Shown: one piece after another, positions 26,206 to 36,100 of the stretch
Layout of the letters: every line of letters starts with the position of its first letter
How positions within the stretch are numbered: position 1 is the first letter of the stretch
Origin: Shewanella basaltis
GTDB lineage: Bacteria; Pseudomonadota; Gammaproteobacteria; Enterobacterales; Shewanellaceae
DNA length: 64,000 nucleotides
Reading direction: 5' to 3'
Assembly (NCBI RefSeq): GCF_023283885.1
Contig: NZ_JAKILA010000009.1
Coordinates: 1 to 64,000 of the forward strand
Position numbers and translations under genes: made by a program
Notes under the pieces: generated by a model
What the model was told of the DNA's origin: nothing
What the model saw: the letters and a program-made list of their open reading frames with translations, nothing else
Databases searched by the model: none

Positions 26206-28308
26206 TCACATTAATGCTTTGCCTTTTAATAGCTTGCGTAGCCACATTCTGTTGGGGCTGAGTAGGGCTTGTAACTCCAAATTGAGAGGTGAGAGTTCGC
26301 CACATAAGTTTGCTGCTAAACATTCTGCAACCAGTGGGCCTGAGCTTAGGCCGCGGGAGCCGAGGCCACCTAAAACATATAAGCCGTCATAAATAGGTGC
26401 GGGTGTGGTTTGCCAGTAATGTTGCCAATCGCTGGGCTTGTTTTTTGATTGTTGCTGAACGGCGTAACGGTCAAATAACGCTTCAACATCAGTTGCGCAT
26501 CCCATTACCGGGAAGTGGTCGCGGCTGACCATCCTTACGCCAACTCTGGCATCGTTGTTTGAAACATCAATATCGTTTGGCCAGTTTGAATTAGGGAAGC
26601 TTTGCTTCATCTTCAGGCTGTTTTCGTGTTGTTCTTGTGGGCAAAAATCAAGATGGGTTGGGTCTTTTACATAACTTGCGCCTACGCAATGTACTTGATT
26701 ATGTTGCGGGGTTAAGTAGCCGTTTGCACAAATGACAGTAGACAATTGTGCTAATTCTCCTTGTGCGGGGATATGGCTAACCTGGCCTCTAAAACCACTG
26801 ATTTGCAACTGCTTTGTTTGCGCGTAGTCGGTAAGTTGTGCGCCCGATGCCACAACTATTTGTTGATGAGTTGCAATGGCCAATGTGGGGTTGTCGCTAA
26901 ACAGTTGCCAGCCTTGTGGGCCTGATTCAATGCGATTGATTTGACTATTATAAACAACCTTAACGTTAGCGAGTGTTTGCGCTTTGCTGATGGCTGCTTG
27001 TGCAAATTCAAACGGGCACACCCAGCCACCGAGTGGATAATAAAAACCAGATTTATCGATAGTTACCCTGGCGATGTCACTTGCTTGCTGTGCAGTAACT
27101 GCTGTGGCTATTTCTTGTGGCCATTGTTGGCCGTTGATGATTTTGGTTAATCTGGTTTCGCTGCGCTCGTCAAACCCGGTATGCAATACGCCGCACCATT
27201 GATGACCTATGTGAAAGCCGTCATCGACTAAAGATTGCACCTGGCGGCGACTGAATAGAAATGCTTGTTGAAAAAACTGGCTCAATTGGCCGTTTTCTGG
27301 CGTGAGTAACGGGTAGACTGCCCCTTGCTTGTTGCCTGATGCACCTTGGCCTAACTGGTTGTCTTTGCAGTAAATAATGCTGCTTTTACCACGTTGCGCT
27401 AGCGATAAGGCAAGGCTTGCCGCGGCAATACCACCACCAATAATGGCGATAGGCTGGTCGTTGTTAATGCTGTGTGCAATGGGGTTGTAGGCAAACTGCT
27501 GTTTTATGTGTTGAGTTAGTGCCTTGCGTTCTGCAATTGCTATTTCGTCTTCGTTATTGGTGTGCTTGTTGGTGTGCTTGTTGGTGTGCTTGTTGTTGTG
27601 AGTAACAAAGCCACAATGCTGTAGTTGTTTATTAACTGCAATGATGTTGGCCGATTCTTCGGCTGCGATATAAACGCTGGCGTTGTTGCTGCTTAACCGG
27701 CCGCATTGCCATAAAACGGCTGGGTTGAAATAGTGATCCAAAGATTCAGTTTGGCACGTATGGGCTAGGGCAAGCCAGTGCTCTACAGCCTGGGTTGCTG
27801 GGGTCGCGATGAGCTTTAATTGTTCAAGCGGTTTACCGCAATACACATCAATAATTAGCTTAGTATTGTTGAGCGTAAGACGTTGGCAACCTTTTATGGC
27901 GGCCAGCTCCGTTTTTAATAGCGCATTGGTGTATGCAAATAAAGGATGGCTTGGTGCTAATAAGCCTTGTTGCGTCCATATTTGTTTAAGGTGTTGTTTA
28001 TTAATAGGATTTGTCGTCAACACAATAAGATGCACACGGTATTGTTGCTGGCAGCTAAGTGACTTATTTTTGTGTTGTAGGGCTGCTTGTAACAATAACA
28101 ATTCATGGCCATCGCTAAGGCCAAGTTGCCCCAGAGTAATGAGTTTATTGCTTGTTTTTGATTGTGAATTAACGTCATGGGTTTGCAATACAGTGTCGAT
28201 ATACTGTTTTATTAATTGATGGTTGTTTGCATCATTGCGTTCTTGCAATTGGCTTTTGTGACCATGTTGTTTATTGTTGTATGCAGATATCGATGTGGTT
28301 TTATTCAA
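26206..28308 (-). CDS. mnmC: MnmC: tRNA cmnm5(s2)U34 oxidoreductase with a degenerate methyltransferase half
   Basis: A 700-residue protein. The C-terminal two thirds (about 285-700) is the FAD-dependent oxidoreductase: AIIGGGIAAASLALSLAQRG (288-307), GQGASGNKQGAVYPLL, GGWVCPFEFAQA, RVGVRMVSRDHFPVMG and GLGSRGLSSGPLVAE. It removes the carboxymethyl group of cmnm5U34. The N-terminal part (about 30-235) aligns in layout with the MnmC methyltransferase. However, the SAM loop (GFGTGLN in relatives) reads LGLSDGHEL (62-70), and the DGFAP motif is missing (WLALAHTCQTES, 178-189). The methylation step is probably lost. The linker carries three NKHT repeats (240-251). Divergent from fabB, as in related genomes. 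Confidence 0.9.
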   Translation of the reverse strand: MNKTTSISAYNNKQHGHKSQLQERNDANNHQLIKQYIDTVLQTHDVNSQSKTSNKLITLGQLGLSDGHELLLLQAALQHKNKSLSCQQQYRVHLIVLTTNPINKQHLKQIWTQQGLLAPSHPLFAYTNALLKTELAAIKGCQRLTLNNTKLIIDVYCGKPLEQLKLIATPATQAVEHWLALAHTCQTESLDHYFNPAVLWQCGRLSSNNASVYIAAEESANIIAVNKQLQHCGFVTHNNKHTNKHTNKHTNNEDEIAIAERKALTQHIKQQFAYNPIAHSINNDQPIAIIGGGIAAASLALSLAQRGKSSIIYCKDNQLGQGASGNKQGAVYPLLTPENGQLSQFFQQAFLFSRRQVQSLVDDGFHIGHQWCGVLHTGFDERSETRLTKIINGQQWPQEIATAVTAQQASDIARVTIDKSGFYYPLGGWVCPFEFAQAAISKAQTLANVKVVYNSQINRIESGPQGWQLFSDNPTLAIATHQQIVVASGAQLTDYAQTKQLQISGFRGQVSHIPAQGELAQLSTVICANGYLTPQHNQVHCVGASYVKDPTHLDFCPQEQHENSLKMKQSFPNSNWPNDIDVSNNDARVGVRMVSRDHFPVMGCATDVEALFDRYAVQQQSKNKPSDWQHYWQTTPAPIYDGLYVLGGLGSRGLSSGPLVAECLAANLCGELSPLNLELQALLSPNRMWLRKLLKGKALM

Positions 28309-28440
28309 AATATTTTACTCATGCCCCATAACTTGGCATTATTTTACCTGCGTTTATGGAAAGCTGACCACTTAATTGCTGCAAAGAAGCTATGATTGCC
28401 GCAATTAAGTACCGACATGTACCAAATGGATAGAAATAAA

Positions 28441-29655
28441 ATGAAAAGAGTCGTGATCACCGGATTGGGTGTTGTTTCAAGTATCGGCAATAACAAGCAA
28501 GAAGTGACTGAGTCGCTAAAAGCTGGCCGTAGCGGTATTACCCACTCTGCGCAGTTTGAAGAAATGCAATTACGTAGCACGGTTTGGGGTGATATTAAAC
28601 TTGACCCAACTGAACACATAGACCGTAAAGCGCTTCGTTTTATGGGTGATGCAGCCGCTTATGCTTATATTGCAATGCAAGAAGCCATCGCTGATGCTAA
28701 TTTGACTGAAGAACAATATTCTAATTTTCGTGTTGGTTTAGTGGCTGGTACGGGCGGAGCGTCGTCTAAAAACCAGGTTCAAGCTGCTGATACATTGCGC
28801 GAAAAAGGCGTAAAACGTGTAGGGCCTTACATTGTGCCTCGTATTATGGCCAGTACTGCCAGTGCATGTTTAGCTACACCGTTTAAAATTAAAGGGGTTA
28901 ACTACTCAATTAGTTCAGCGTGTGCAACATCTGCCCATTGTATCGGCCATGCAGTTGAGCTAATCCAAATGGGTAAGCAAGACATGGTTTTTGCTGGCGG
29001 TGCTGAAGAGATTGACTGGACGTTAACCATGGGCTTTGATGCTATGGGTGCGTTGTCAACTAAGTACAATGCAACCCCAGAAAAAGCATCGCGTACTTAC
29101 GATGCAGACCGTGATGGTTTTGTTATTTCTGGCGGCGGCGGGATTGTTGTTGTTGAAGAGCTAGAGCATGCGCTTGCTCGTGGTGCGAAAATTTACGCTG
29201 AAATAGTTGGTTATGGTGCATCATCTGACGGTTATGACATGGTTGCGCCGTCTGGTGAAGGTGCCGTACGTTGTATGAAATTGGCATTAGCCGATGTTGA
29301 TACTCCAGTTGATTACATTAACACCCATGGTACATCAACCCCAGTAGGTGACATGCGTGAGCTTGAGGCGTTACGTGAAGTGTTTGGTGATAACATGCCT
29401 GCAATAGCCTCAACTAAATCGTTAACGGGCCATGCGTTAGGTGCCGCCGGTGTGCATGAGGCAATTTACAGCCTACTTATGATGGAAAACAGCTTTATTG
29501 CTCCTAGCATTAACATCGATAACCTTGATGAAAAAGCCGCAGGCATGCCAGTGGTACAAGAAATGCGCCATGCAGAGTTGAACACCATTATGAGTAACAG
29601 CTTTGGTTTTGGCGGTACAAACGCCACCTTAGTGATGCGCAAATATAAAGCATAA
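28441..29655 (+). CDS. fabB: 3-oxoacyl-[acyl-carrier-protein] synthase I
   Basis: A 404-residue condensing enzyme for fatty acid elongation, needed for unsaturated fatty acids. Seen are [18 protein letters not shown] at the start, the active-site cysteine in [12 protein letters not shown] (about 160-171), histidines in [12 protein letters not shown] (about 297) and [12 protein letters not shown] (about 332) and the C-terminal [13 protein letters not shown]. The ATG at 28441 gives the usual N-terminus and length; an upstream extension to 28396 has no support. A terminator follows. Confidence 0.97.
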   Translation: MKRVVITGLGVVSSIGNNKQEVTESLKAGRSGITHSAQFEEMQLRSTVWGDIKLDPTEHIDRKALRFMGDAAAYAYIAMQEAIADANLTEEQYSNFRVGLVAGTGGASSKNQVQAADTLREKGVKRVGPYIVPRIMASTASACLATPFKIKGVNYSISSACATSAHCIGHAVELIQMGKQDMVFAGGAEEIDWTLTMGFDAMGALSTKYNATPEKASRTYDADRDGFVISGGGGIVVVEELEHALARGAKIYAEIVGYGASSDGYDMVAPSGEGAVRCMKLALADVDTPVDYINTHGTSTPVGDMRELEALREVFGDNMPAIASTKSLTGHALGAAGVHEAIYSLLMMENSFIAPSINIDNLDEKAAGMPVVQEMRHAELNTIMSNSFGFGGTNATLVMRKYKA

Positions 29656-29687
29656 TATGTGCTTGCAGCACTGACTGCGAATACATT

Positions 29688-29722
29688 AAAGCCAGCATTG
29701 GAAACAACGCTGGCTTTTTTAT
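29688..29722 (+). terminator. Terminator after fabB
   Basis: AAAGCCAGC with a complementary GCTGGCTTT, separated by a short loop and followed by TTT. Located 33 bases after the fabB stop. Confidence 0.85.
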
Positions 29723-29744
29723 TTACGTCATTTCAGCTGCACCC

Positions 29745-30303
29745 AACTACTATGTCATTACGCCAACATCCAACTACTACGTCGTTCCGCTAATGCTCAA
29801 CTACTCCGTCATTCCGCTAATGCTCAACTACTATGTCATTCCGCTAACGCCCAACTACTTCGTCATTCCGGCAACGTTTTTAAAGCCGGAATCCAGGTGT
29901 TCAGTCCGTCATTCCGGCAATGCAGTTGAGCCGGAATCCAGCAGTTGTTTTTACGTTTCAAGCAAAGTCAAAAGAAACACCTGGATCCCTGATAAAAGCA
30001 TTCAGGGATGACGAGCGAAAAGATAAAGCAAAAAAGATAACAAACACCATCCACTACTACGTCATTCCGGCAGCGTTTTTAAAGCCGGAATCCAGGTGTT
30101 CAGCCCGTCATTCCGGTAACGCTGTTGAGCCGGAATCCAGCAGTTGGCTTTACGTTTCAAGCAAAGTCAAAAGAAACACCTGGATCCCTGATAAAAGCAT
30201 TCAGGGATGACGAGCGAAAAACATAAAGCAAAAAAGGTAACAAACACCATCCACTACTACGTCATTCCGGCAGCGTTTTTAAAGCCGGAATCCAGGTGTT
30301 GTT
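29745..30303. repeat. Hairpin-repeat cluster 6 between fabB and pdxB
   Basis: After three decayed copies (CGTCATT or CGTCGTT followed by CCGCTAA) a composite unit of 199-200 bases begins at 29861, 30060 and 30260. Each has a type A hairpin, a second type A hairpin with a different loop (GTTGAG), the spacer TTTCAAGCAAAGTCAAAAG and a type B hairpin facing left. The same composite is seen in cluster 1. Two full units are nearly identical. No gene in 29656-30394. Confidence 0.9.
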
Positions 30304-30394
30304 TTTTCCTCGTTCAGTGGCGGGCTTTGTTATAAGATACGCTTGATAAAGTGCGATGCATTGTCGTTGATTCGCCTACTAATAAGATGCCCAA

Positions 30395-31534
30395 ATGAAA
30401 ATTATTGCCGATGAAAATATGCCCTATGTTGACGCCTTGTTTGGCGGCTTGGGCGAAATAGAGTTTGTTAATGGACGTAATCTTAGCGCTGAACAGGTTA
30501 ACGATGCTGATGTGTTGTTGGTGCGTTCGGTTACTAAAGTGAATGCGGCGCTGATTGAAAAAGCTCATAAACTTAAATTTGTGGGTAGTGCCACTATTGG
30601 TACTGACCATGTGGATGTTGAATACCTTGCCCAGCGTGGTATTCCATTTACAAACGCTCCTGGCTGTAATGCTACGGCAGTTGGGGAATTTGCTTTTATT
30701 GCTATGCTTGAGTTGGCTCAGCGCTTTGCACAACCGCTTAGCGGTAAAGTGGTTGGTATTGTGGGGGCTGGTAACACGGGCACTGCTGCGGCTAAGTGTT
30801 TAGAGGCATTTGGGCTTAAGGTGTTATTGTGCGATCCGGTGAAGGCTGAGCAGGGCGATAGCCGTGATTTTGTGTCTTTAGACACCTTGATTGCTCAGGC
30901 TGACATTATTAGTTTGCATGTGCCTATCACTAAACAGGGTAAACATAAAACCTGGTATTTGTTTGATGAAGCGCGCTTAAATCAATTAAAACCCAATACT
31001 TGGTTGCTTAATTGCTGCCGTGGGGAAGTGATTGATAACCGTGCGTTAATTCAATTTAAACAACGGCGTGACGATGTCAAACTTGTGCTTGATGTATGGG
31101 AAGGTGAGCCAAACCCAATGCCTGAGTTAGTTGCTTTAGCTGAGTTTGCAACACCGCATATTGCGGGCTACAGCTTAGAGGGCAAAGCCCGTGGTACGTT
31201 TATGTTGTATCAAACCTTGTGCAATGTATTGGGGGTTAATGCCGACAAGACCTTAGTCAGCTTATTACCGCCGTTTCAATTTAGTCGGGTGCATTTACAA
31301 GATATGCCATCGCAGAGCCAACTGTTGAGTTTATCGCGTTTAGTGTACGATTTACGCGACGATGACGTGAAATTTAGAGGCTGTTTTGCAACTGCGGCCG
31401 GGTTTGATCAAATGCGTAAAAAGCATACTTACCGCCGAGAGTTTAGTGCGATAACCCTACAAAATGCATCGTTACAGGCTCCTGACAACCTTAATTTGTT
31501 ACACCGTTTAGGTTTTAACTCGCAGGTTAATTAG
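30395..31534 (+). CDS. pdxB: Erythronate-4-phosphate dehydrogenase
   Basis: A 379-residue D-2-hydroxyacid dehydrogenase of pyridoxal 5'-phosphate synthesis; it oxidises 4-phosphoerythronate. Seen are [31 protein letters not shown], the NAD motif [14 protein letters not shown] (about 118-131), the catalytic arginine in [20 protein letters not shown] and the histidine in [15 protein letters not shown]. Length fits PdxB (378 in E. coli). It stands before asd as in related genomes. Confidence 0.95.
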   Translation: MKIIADENMPYVDALFGGLGEIEFVNGRNLSAEQVNDADVLLVRSVTKVNAALIEKAHKLKFVGSATIGTDHVDVEYLAQRGIPFTNAPGCNATAVGEFAFIAMLELAQRFAQPLSGKVVGIVGAGNTGTAAAKCLEAFGLKVLLCDPVKAEQGDSRDFVSLDTLIAQADIISLHVPITKQGKHKTWYLFDEARLNQLKPNTWLLNCCRGEVIDNRALIQFKQRRDDVKLVLDVWEGEPNPMPELVALAEFATPHIAGYSLEGKARGTFMLYQTLCNVLGVNADKTLVSLLPPFQFSRVHLQDMPSQSQLLSLSRLVYDLRDDDVKFRGCFATAAGFDQMRKKHTYRREFSAITLQNASLQAPDNLNLLHRLGFNSQVN

Positions 31535-31612
31535 GGCCAGTGCGTTACTTTAGCAATTAACGGATATTTGCCACTTGGCAGCTTTTATTCCCTGAGATAA
31601 ACCCACTTTTTT

Positions 31613-31650
31613 AGCCAGTTGAGAAAAAATCACTTCAAAGCTGGCTTTTT
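31613..31650 (+). terminator. Terminator after pdxB
   Basis: AGCCAG and CTGGCT arms around an A-rich loop, followed by a run of six T. It separates pdxB from asd. Confidence 0.7.
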
Positions 31651-31732
31651 TAATACATTAACCCTAGTAAAGCACAACTAAACTAGGGTAGATTGATTGT
31701 TCAAACTGGATAATAGGAGTCGAGCGTTAATT

Positions 31733-32749
31733 ATGTCTCAGGAATTTAATGTAGTCGTGTTAGGTGCATCGGGCGCAGTGGGTCAAACTATGATTGAGAT
31801 CCTCGAGCAGCGTAATTTTCCGGTTGCTAAGTTGTTTCCATTGGCGAGCAGTCGCAGTGCTGGCGAAACGGTCAGTTTTCACGGTAAACAAGTTGAAATT
31901 CTTGACGTAGAAACGTTTGATTGGAGCCAAGCGCAAATTGGTTTCTTTTCAGCCGGTGGCGATGTGTCTGCTAAGTGGGCACCCATAGCAGGGGAAGCGG
32001 GTTGTGTGGTTATTGATAACACCTCACATTTTCGTTACGACATTGACGTGCCATTAGTGGTACCTGAAGTAAACCCAGAAGCCATTGCTGATTTTCGTAA
32101 TCGCAATATTATTGCTAACCCAAACTGTTCAACGATTCAGATGCTGGTGGCGCTTAAACCTATTTATGATGCGTTTGGTATTTCACGCATTAACGTGGCG
32201 ACTTACCAATCTGTTTCTGGTACGGGTAAAAAAGCCATTGAAGAATTAGCGAGCCAATGCGCTAAGTTACTACAGGGTTTACCGGCTGAGCCTTCTGTTT
32301 ACCCTAAACAGATAGCCTTTAACGTGCTGCCACAAATTGATAAGTTTATGGAAAATGGCTACACCAAAGAAGAAATGAAAATGGTGTGGGAAACCCAAAA
32401 GATTTTTGGCGACGACGAAATTGTGGTTAACCCAACTGCTGTGCGTGTACCTGTGTTTTATGGTCACTCAGAAGCCGTACACATTGAAACGCGTCAACCT
32501 GTTGATGCAGAAGATGTTAAAGCCGTTTTACGTAATGCTCCTGGCGTTGAATTATTTGAAAGCGACGATGAATACCCAACAGCGGTTACTGAAGCTGCGG
32601 GGAACGATCCTGTGTATGTAGGGCGTATCCGTAAAGATATTTCTCATTCTCATGGTATAAATTTATGGGTTACTGCCGATAACATTCGTAAGGGTGCGGC
32701 ACTAAACAGTGTGCAAATCGCTGAGATTTTGATTAGAGATTACTATTGA
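31733..32749 (+). CDS. asd: Aspartate-semialdehyde dehydrogenase
   Basis: A 338-residue enzyme reducing aspartyl phosphate in the lysine, threonine, methionine and diaminopimelate pathways. Seen are the NADP loop VVLGASGAVGQTM (8-20), SSRSAGE, the catalytic cysteine in NPNCSTIQM (about 130) and the histidine region RVPVFYGHSEAVH. The ATG at 31733 gives the family N-terminus MSQEFNVVV; upstream in-frame TTG codons are unlikely starts. It belongs to the asd/usg branch found before fimV in gammaproteobacteria. A terminator follows. Confidence 0.94.
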   Translation: MSQEFNVVVLGASGAVGQTMIEILEQRNFPVAKLFPLASSRSAGETVSFHGKQVEILDVETFDWSQAQIGFFSAGGDVSAKWAPIAGEAGCVVIDNTSHFRYDIDVPLVVPEVNPEAIADFRNRNIIANPNCSTIQMLVALKPIYDAFGISRINVATYQSVSGTGKKAIEELASQCAKLLQGLPAEPSVYPKQIAFNVLPQIDKFMENGYTKEEMKMVWETQKIFGDDEIVVNPTAVRVPVFYGHSEAVHIETRQPVDAEDVKAVLRNAPGVELFESDDEYPTAVTEAAGNDPVYVGRIRKDISHSHGINLWVTADNIRKGAALNSVQIAEILIRDYY

Positions 32750-32797
32750 TTGAGCCTTGCTCAACACTAATGTACTAATCGTGAAGTGATTTAGTTT

Positions 32798-32827
32798 AAA
32801 AAGCCTGCACCTAGCAGGCTTTTTTTG
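32798..32827 (+). terminator. Terminator after asd
   Basis: AAAGCCTGC and GCAGGCTTT arms with a short loop followed by T-run. The rest of 32750-33190 shows no gene; a short opposite-strand frame at 32891-33154 has no coding support. Confidence 0.85.
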
Positions 32828-33190
32828 TTTTACACCTTGCAGTAGTAGCAGGGCTGGCGGAACTAGTTTATAGTCGTAAGCGTATCATTTTTAACATCTA
32901 TACTGCTTTTTTATACCTAGCTGGATAAATAAGTGTTGAGAGATTGCGTAGGAAAAATCGCTTAGAACAAGGCAGAAATTACAATGAGGTAGTTGTTTAC
33001 CTTTAACATTTCTTACAACGTTATAATCGATGTTAACCAGTAAGCATGATCGCATATTGGTATTAGACGCAAACGTTAGCTTAAAACCGATGTGATTTGA
33101 TATAGTAATGATAATAAATATTAATGATAAAAATTGCCTACAGCCTGTTGCCACGACGGTAACTTATTAGCGCTTAAAGGGAAGGATTGG

Positions 33191-36100
33191 ATGACTTTGC
33201 GTACTTCTTACATTTTGGGTTTGATTGCCTGTGCGACCGTTGGCTTAACCAGCTTACAACTAGTTGATTCTGTTCATGCTGAAACGCTAAAAATAACAGG
33301 GCCTAATGGAGAGGTTAAACAGCAAGCTAAGCGTCAATATGGTCCAACTACCTCAAGAGATACCTTTTGGAGTATTGCTCAAAAAGTACGCCCCAATGAT
33401 CGTGTTAGTGTGTACCAAGTTATGGCGGCATTGTTTGAGGCTAACCCGCACGCTTTTAGTGGCAATAATTACAATACGCTAGAACGCGGAATGATTTTAT
33501 TAATTCCTTCAGCGGATGTTATGGCTGCCATTCCTGATGATGTTGCCCGTCGCCGCGCCGATCAGGATGATCGCCGAATAGCACAGCAATCTCAAAGAGC
33601 TCGTAGTGTCCCCGCGCCCGTGGTAAATAAACCATCGCCCATTGTTGAAGTTGTTAAAACCCCAAATGCCAATCAACCGCTACAAATAACGCAGCAAACA
33701 CCTACCCCAGTAAAAACAGAGACTGTAAAGCAAGTTAACGCTGCCGAGGTGAAAGACCTTAACCAGGCGATTGATAAAGCCAATGCAAAAACATTAATGC
33801 TTACCGACGAGCTTGCCAGAGTGCAAGATGAATTAATGGTTAGCCAAAATGATAACCAAGCACTTAAAAACAAAATTGGCCAAATGTCGTTAAATATTTC
33901 GTCGCTTGAAGAAGATCTTCAACTGCTTAATGAAAAACACGACAAGTTAACCATTGAATACGAAAAACTATTACAACAGGTGAATTCGGTAGAACCAGTA
34001 ATAGAAGAGCCACAAGATTTTTGGCGCACCTTAATGGATAACACCCTGTTGCTGATTGTGGCGGCATCGGTGCCTTTATTATTGATTTTTGGGTTTATAT
34101 TTTGGCTGCTAACCCGCCGCAATAATAAACAGCCTGCTAACGTTGAAGAACAAAAACAAACCGACAATGTGGCTAAACAACCTGACAATGCCGAACACAA
34201 TAGCCTTGACGATGACATGGCTGTTGATGACGATGCCGACGATGTAGTGATTCACCTTGACTCAGATTCAGACGAATCAATAGATGATTTATTAGATTTA
34301 GACAGTGTAGATTTACAACCAGAAGCCTCTCTTGCTGATGACAACGATTTAGGTATGGCGTCTGCAACGGTACAAGATGATGAATTTGGCGCAGAAGATG
34401 ACGAAGGCTCGTCTCTTGATGACCTATGGGCAGAGGCCATGGAAGAGCAAGATTCTGAACTTGAGCCGCTTGAAGATGATGACGATCTTGACAGTTTGTT
34501 AGCTGGATTAGATGACGAGCCCGCAGCATCACTCACGTCTATGTCGCCAGAAGATGACTTAGACAGTTTACTGGCTGATTTAGACGCAGATAAACCCAAC
34601 AACGATTCGCTTGATGCATCAGCTGAAGATGATATTGACTCGTTATTAGCCGAGTTTGATATTAAAGCCGAGCCCGAAGCTGAAGAAACCGTGTCGATTG
34701 ACGATATTGACACCGACGCACAAGAACCCGCCTCGACCGACGATGACATTGACTCGTTATTGGCTGAATTTGACATGCCAGCCGAGCCAAAAGCCGAAAC
34801 TGAAGTGGAATTAGAAGCAGAGACAGAATCAGAGCCTGAAACCGCCTCGACTGACGATGACATTGACTCGTTATTGGCCGAATTTGACATGCCAGCCGAG
34901 CCAAAAGCCGAAGTTGAAGCAGAAGCAGAGACAGAATCAGAGACAGAATCAGAGCCAGAAACCGCTTCGACAGACGATGACATTGACTCGTTATTGGCTG
35001 AATTTGACATGCCAGCCGAGCCAAAAGCCGAACCTGAAGTTGAATTAGATGCTGAGACAGAATCAGAGCCTGAAACCGCCTCGACTGACGATGACATTGA
35101 CTCGTTATTGGCTGAATTTGATATGCCAGCCGAAGTTGAAGCAGAAGCAGAGACAGAAGCAGAGACAGAAGCAGAGACAGAAGCAGAACCCGAACCCGAA
35201 CCCGAACCAGAAACCGCTTCGACCGATGATGACATTGACTCGTTATTAGCCGAATTTGACATGCCAGCCGAGTCTGAAGCCGAAGCCGAAACTGAAGTTG
35301 AAGCAGAAGCAGACGATGTTGATACCAAAGCTGAAACTGATTTAGATGCTGAGACTGATTTAGACGCAGATGTAGCGGCAGAAGCTGATAGTGATGCACA
35401 AGCAGAGCCTGTTGACGATGACGCGCCTGCCGATCTTGAGGAGCCAACAACTGACAACAATGAAACGTCTGACGTAGATGAGTTACTGGCTGAACTTGAA
35501 ATTGATGACGATGATGTTGAGCCGTCTGATGATGACATTAATTCTTTATTAGCGGGTTTAGATGCAACTGCTGATGACGCTTCTCAAGAGCCACTAAACA
35601 GCGATACGGTCGATACCGACGATGATTTGGCAGCACTTATTGCCGCAGAACTGCAAGATGATGAAGCCGAAGACAACGTGGACTCTCTTGATTCTGATGA
35701 AGACATCGACGCGCTACTGGCGAGTTTGAGCGAACCTGTTACTGAGTCTGATGCTACACAGGCCAATGCCGACGATGATGTCGAAGACAGTGCCAGCGAG
35801 GCTGCAGACGATGAAGAAGATTTAGCTTCGCAAATTGCGGCTGAATTAGAAGATGACTTAGACAAGGACTTAGATAAGGGTTCTGACAAGGACGCCGATG
35901 AATTAAGTGAAAATGACGCTGAAAATGAGCCAAGCGATGAAGACATCGACGCGTTACTGGCGAGTTTGAGCGAACCTGTTGATGAACCTGTTACTGAGTC
36001 TGATGTTACACAGGCCAATGCCGACGATGATGCCGAAGACAGTGCCAGCGAGGTTGCAGACGATGAAGAAGATTTAGCTTCGCAAATCGCGGCTGAATTA

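Noticed and set aside
32891-33154. 87-codon minus-strand frame upstream of fimV
   Set aside because: No ribosome site, sits in the fimV promoter region, no recognisable feature.
34252-35538. 428-codon serine-rich open frame antisense to fimV
   Set aside because: It is the mirror of repeated GAC/GAA/GAT codons of the acidic FimV region; the FimV frame has signal peptide, membrane helix and C-terminal motif, the antisense has none.
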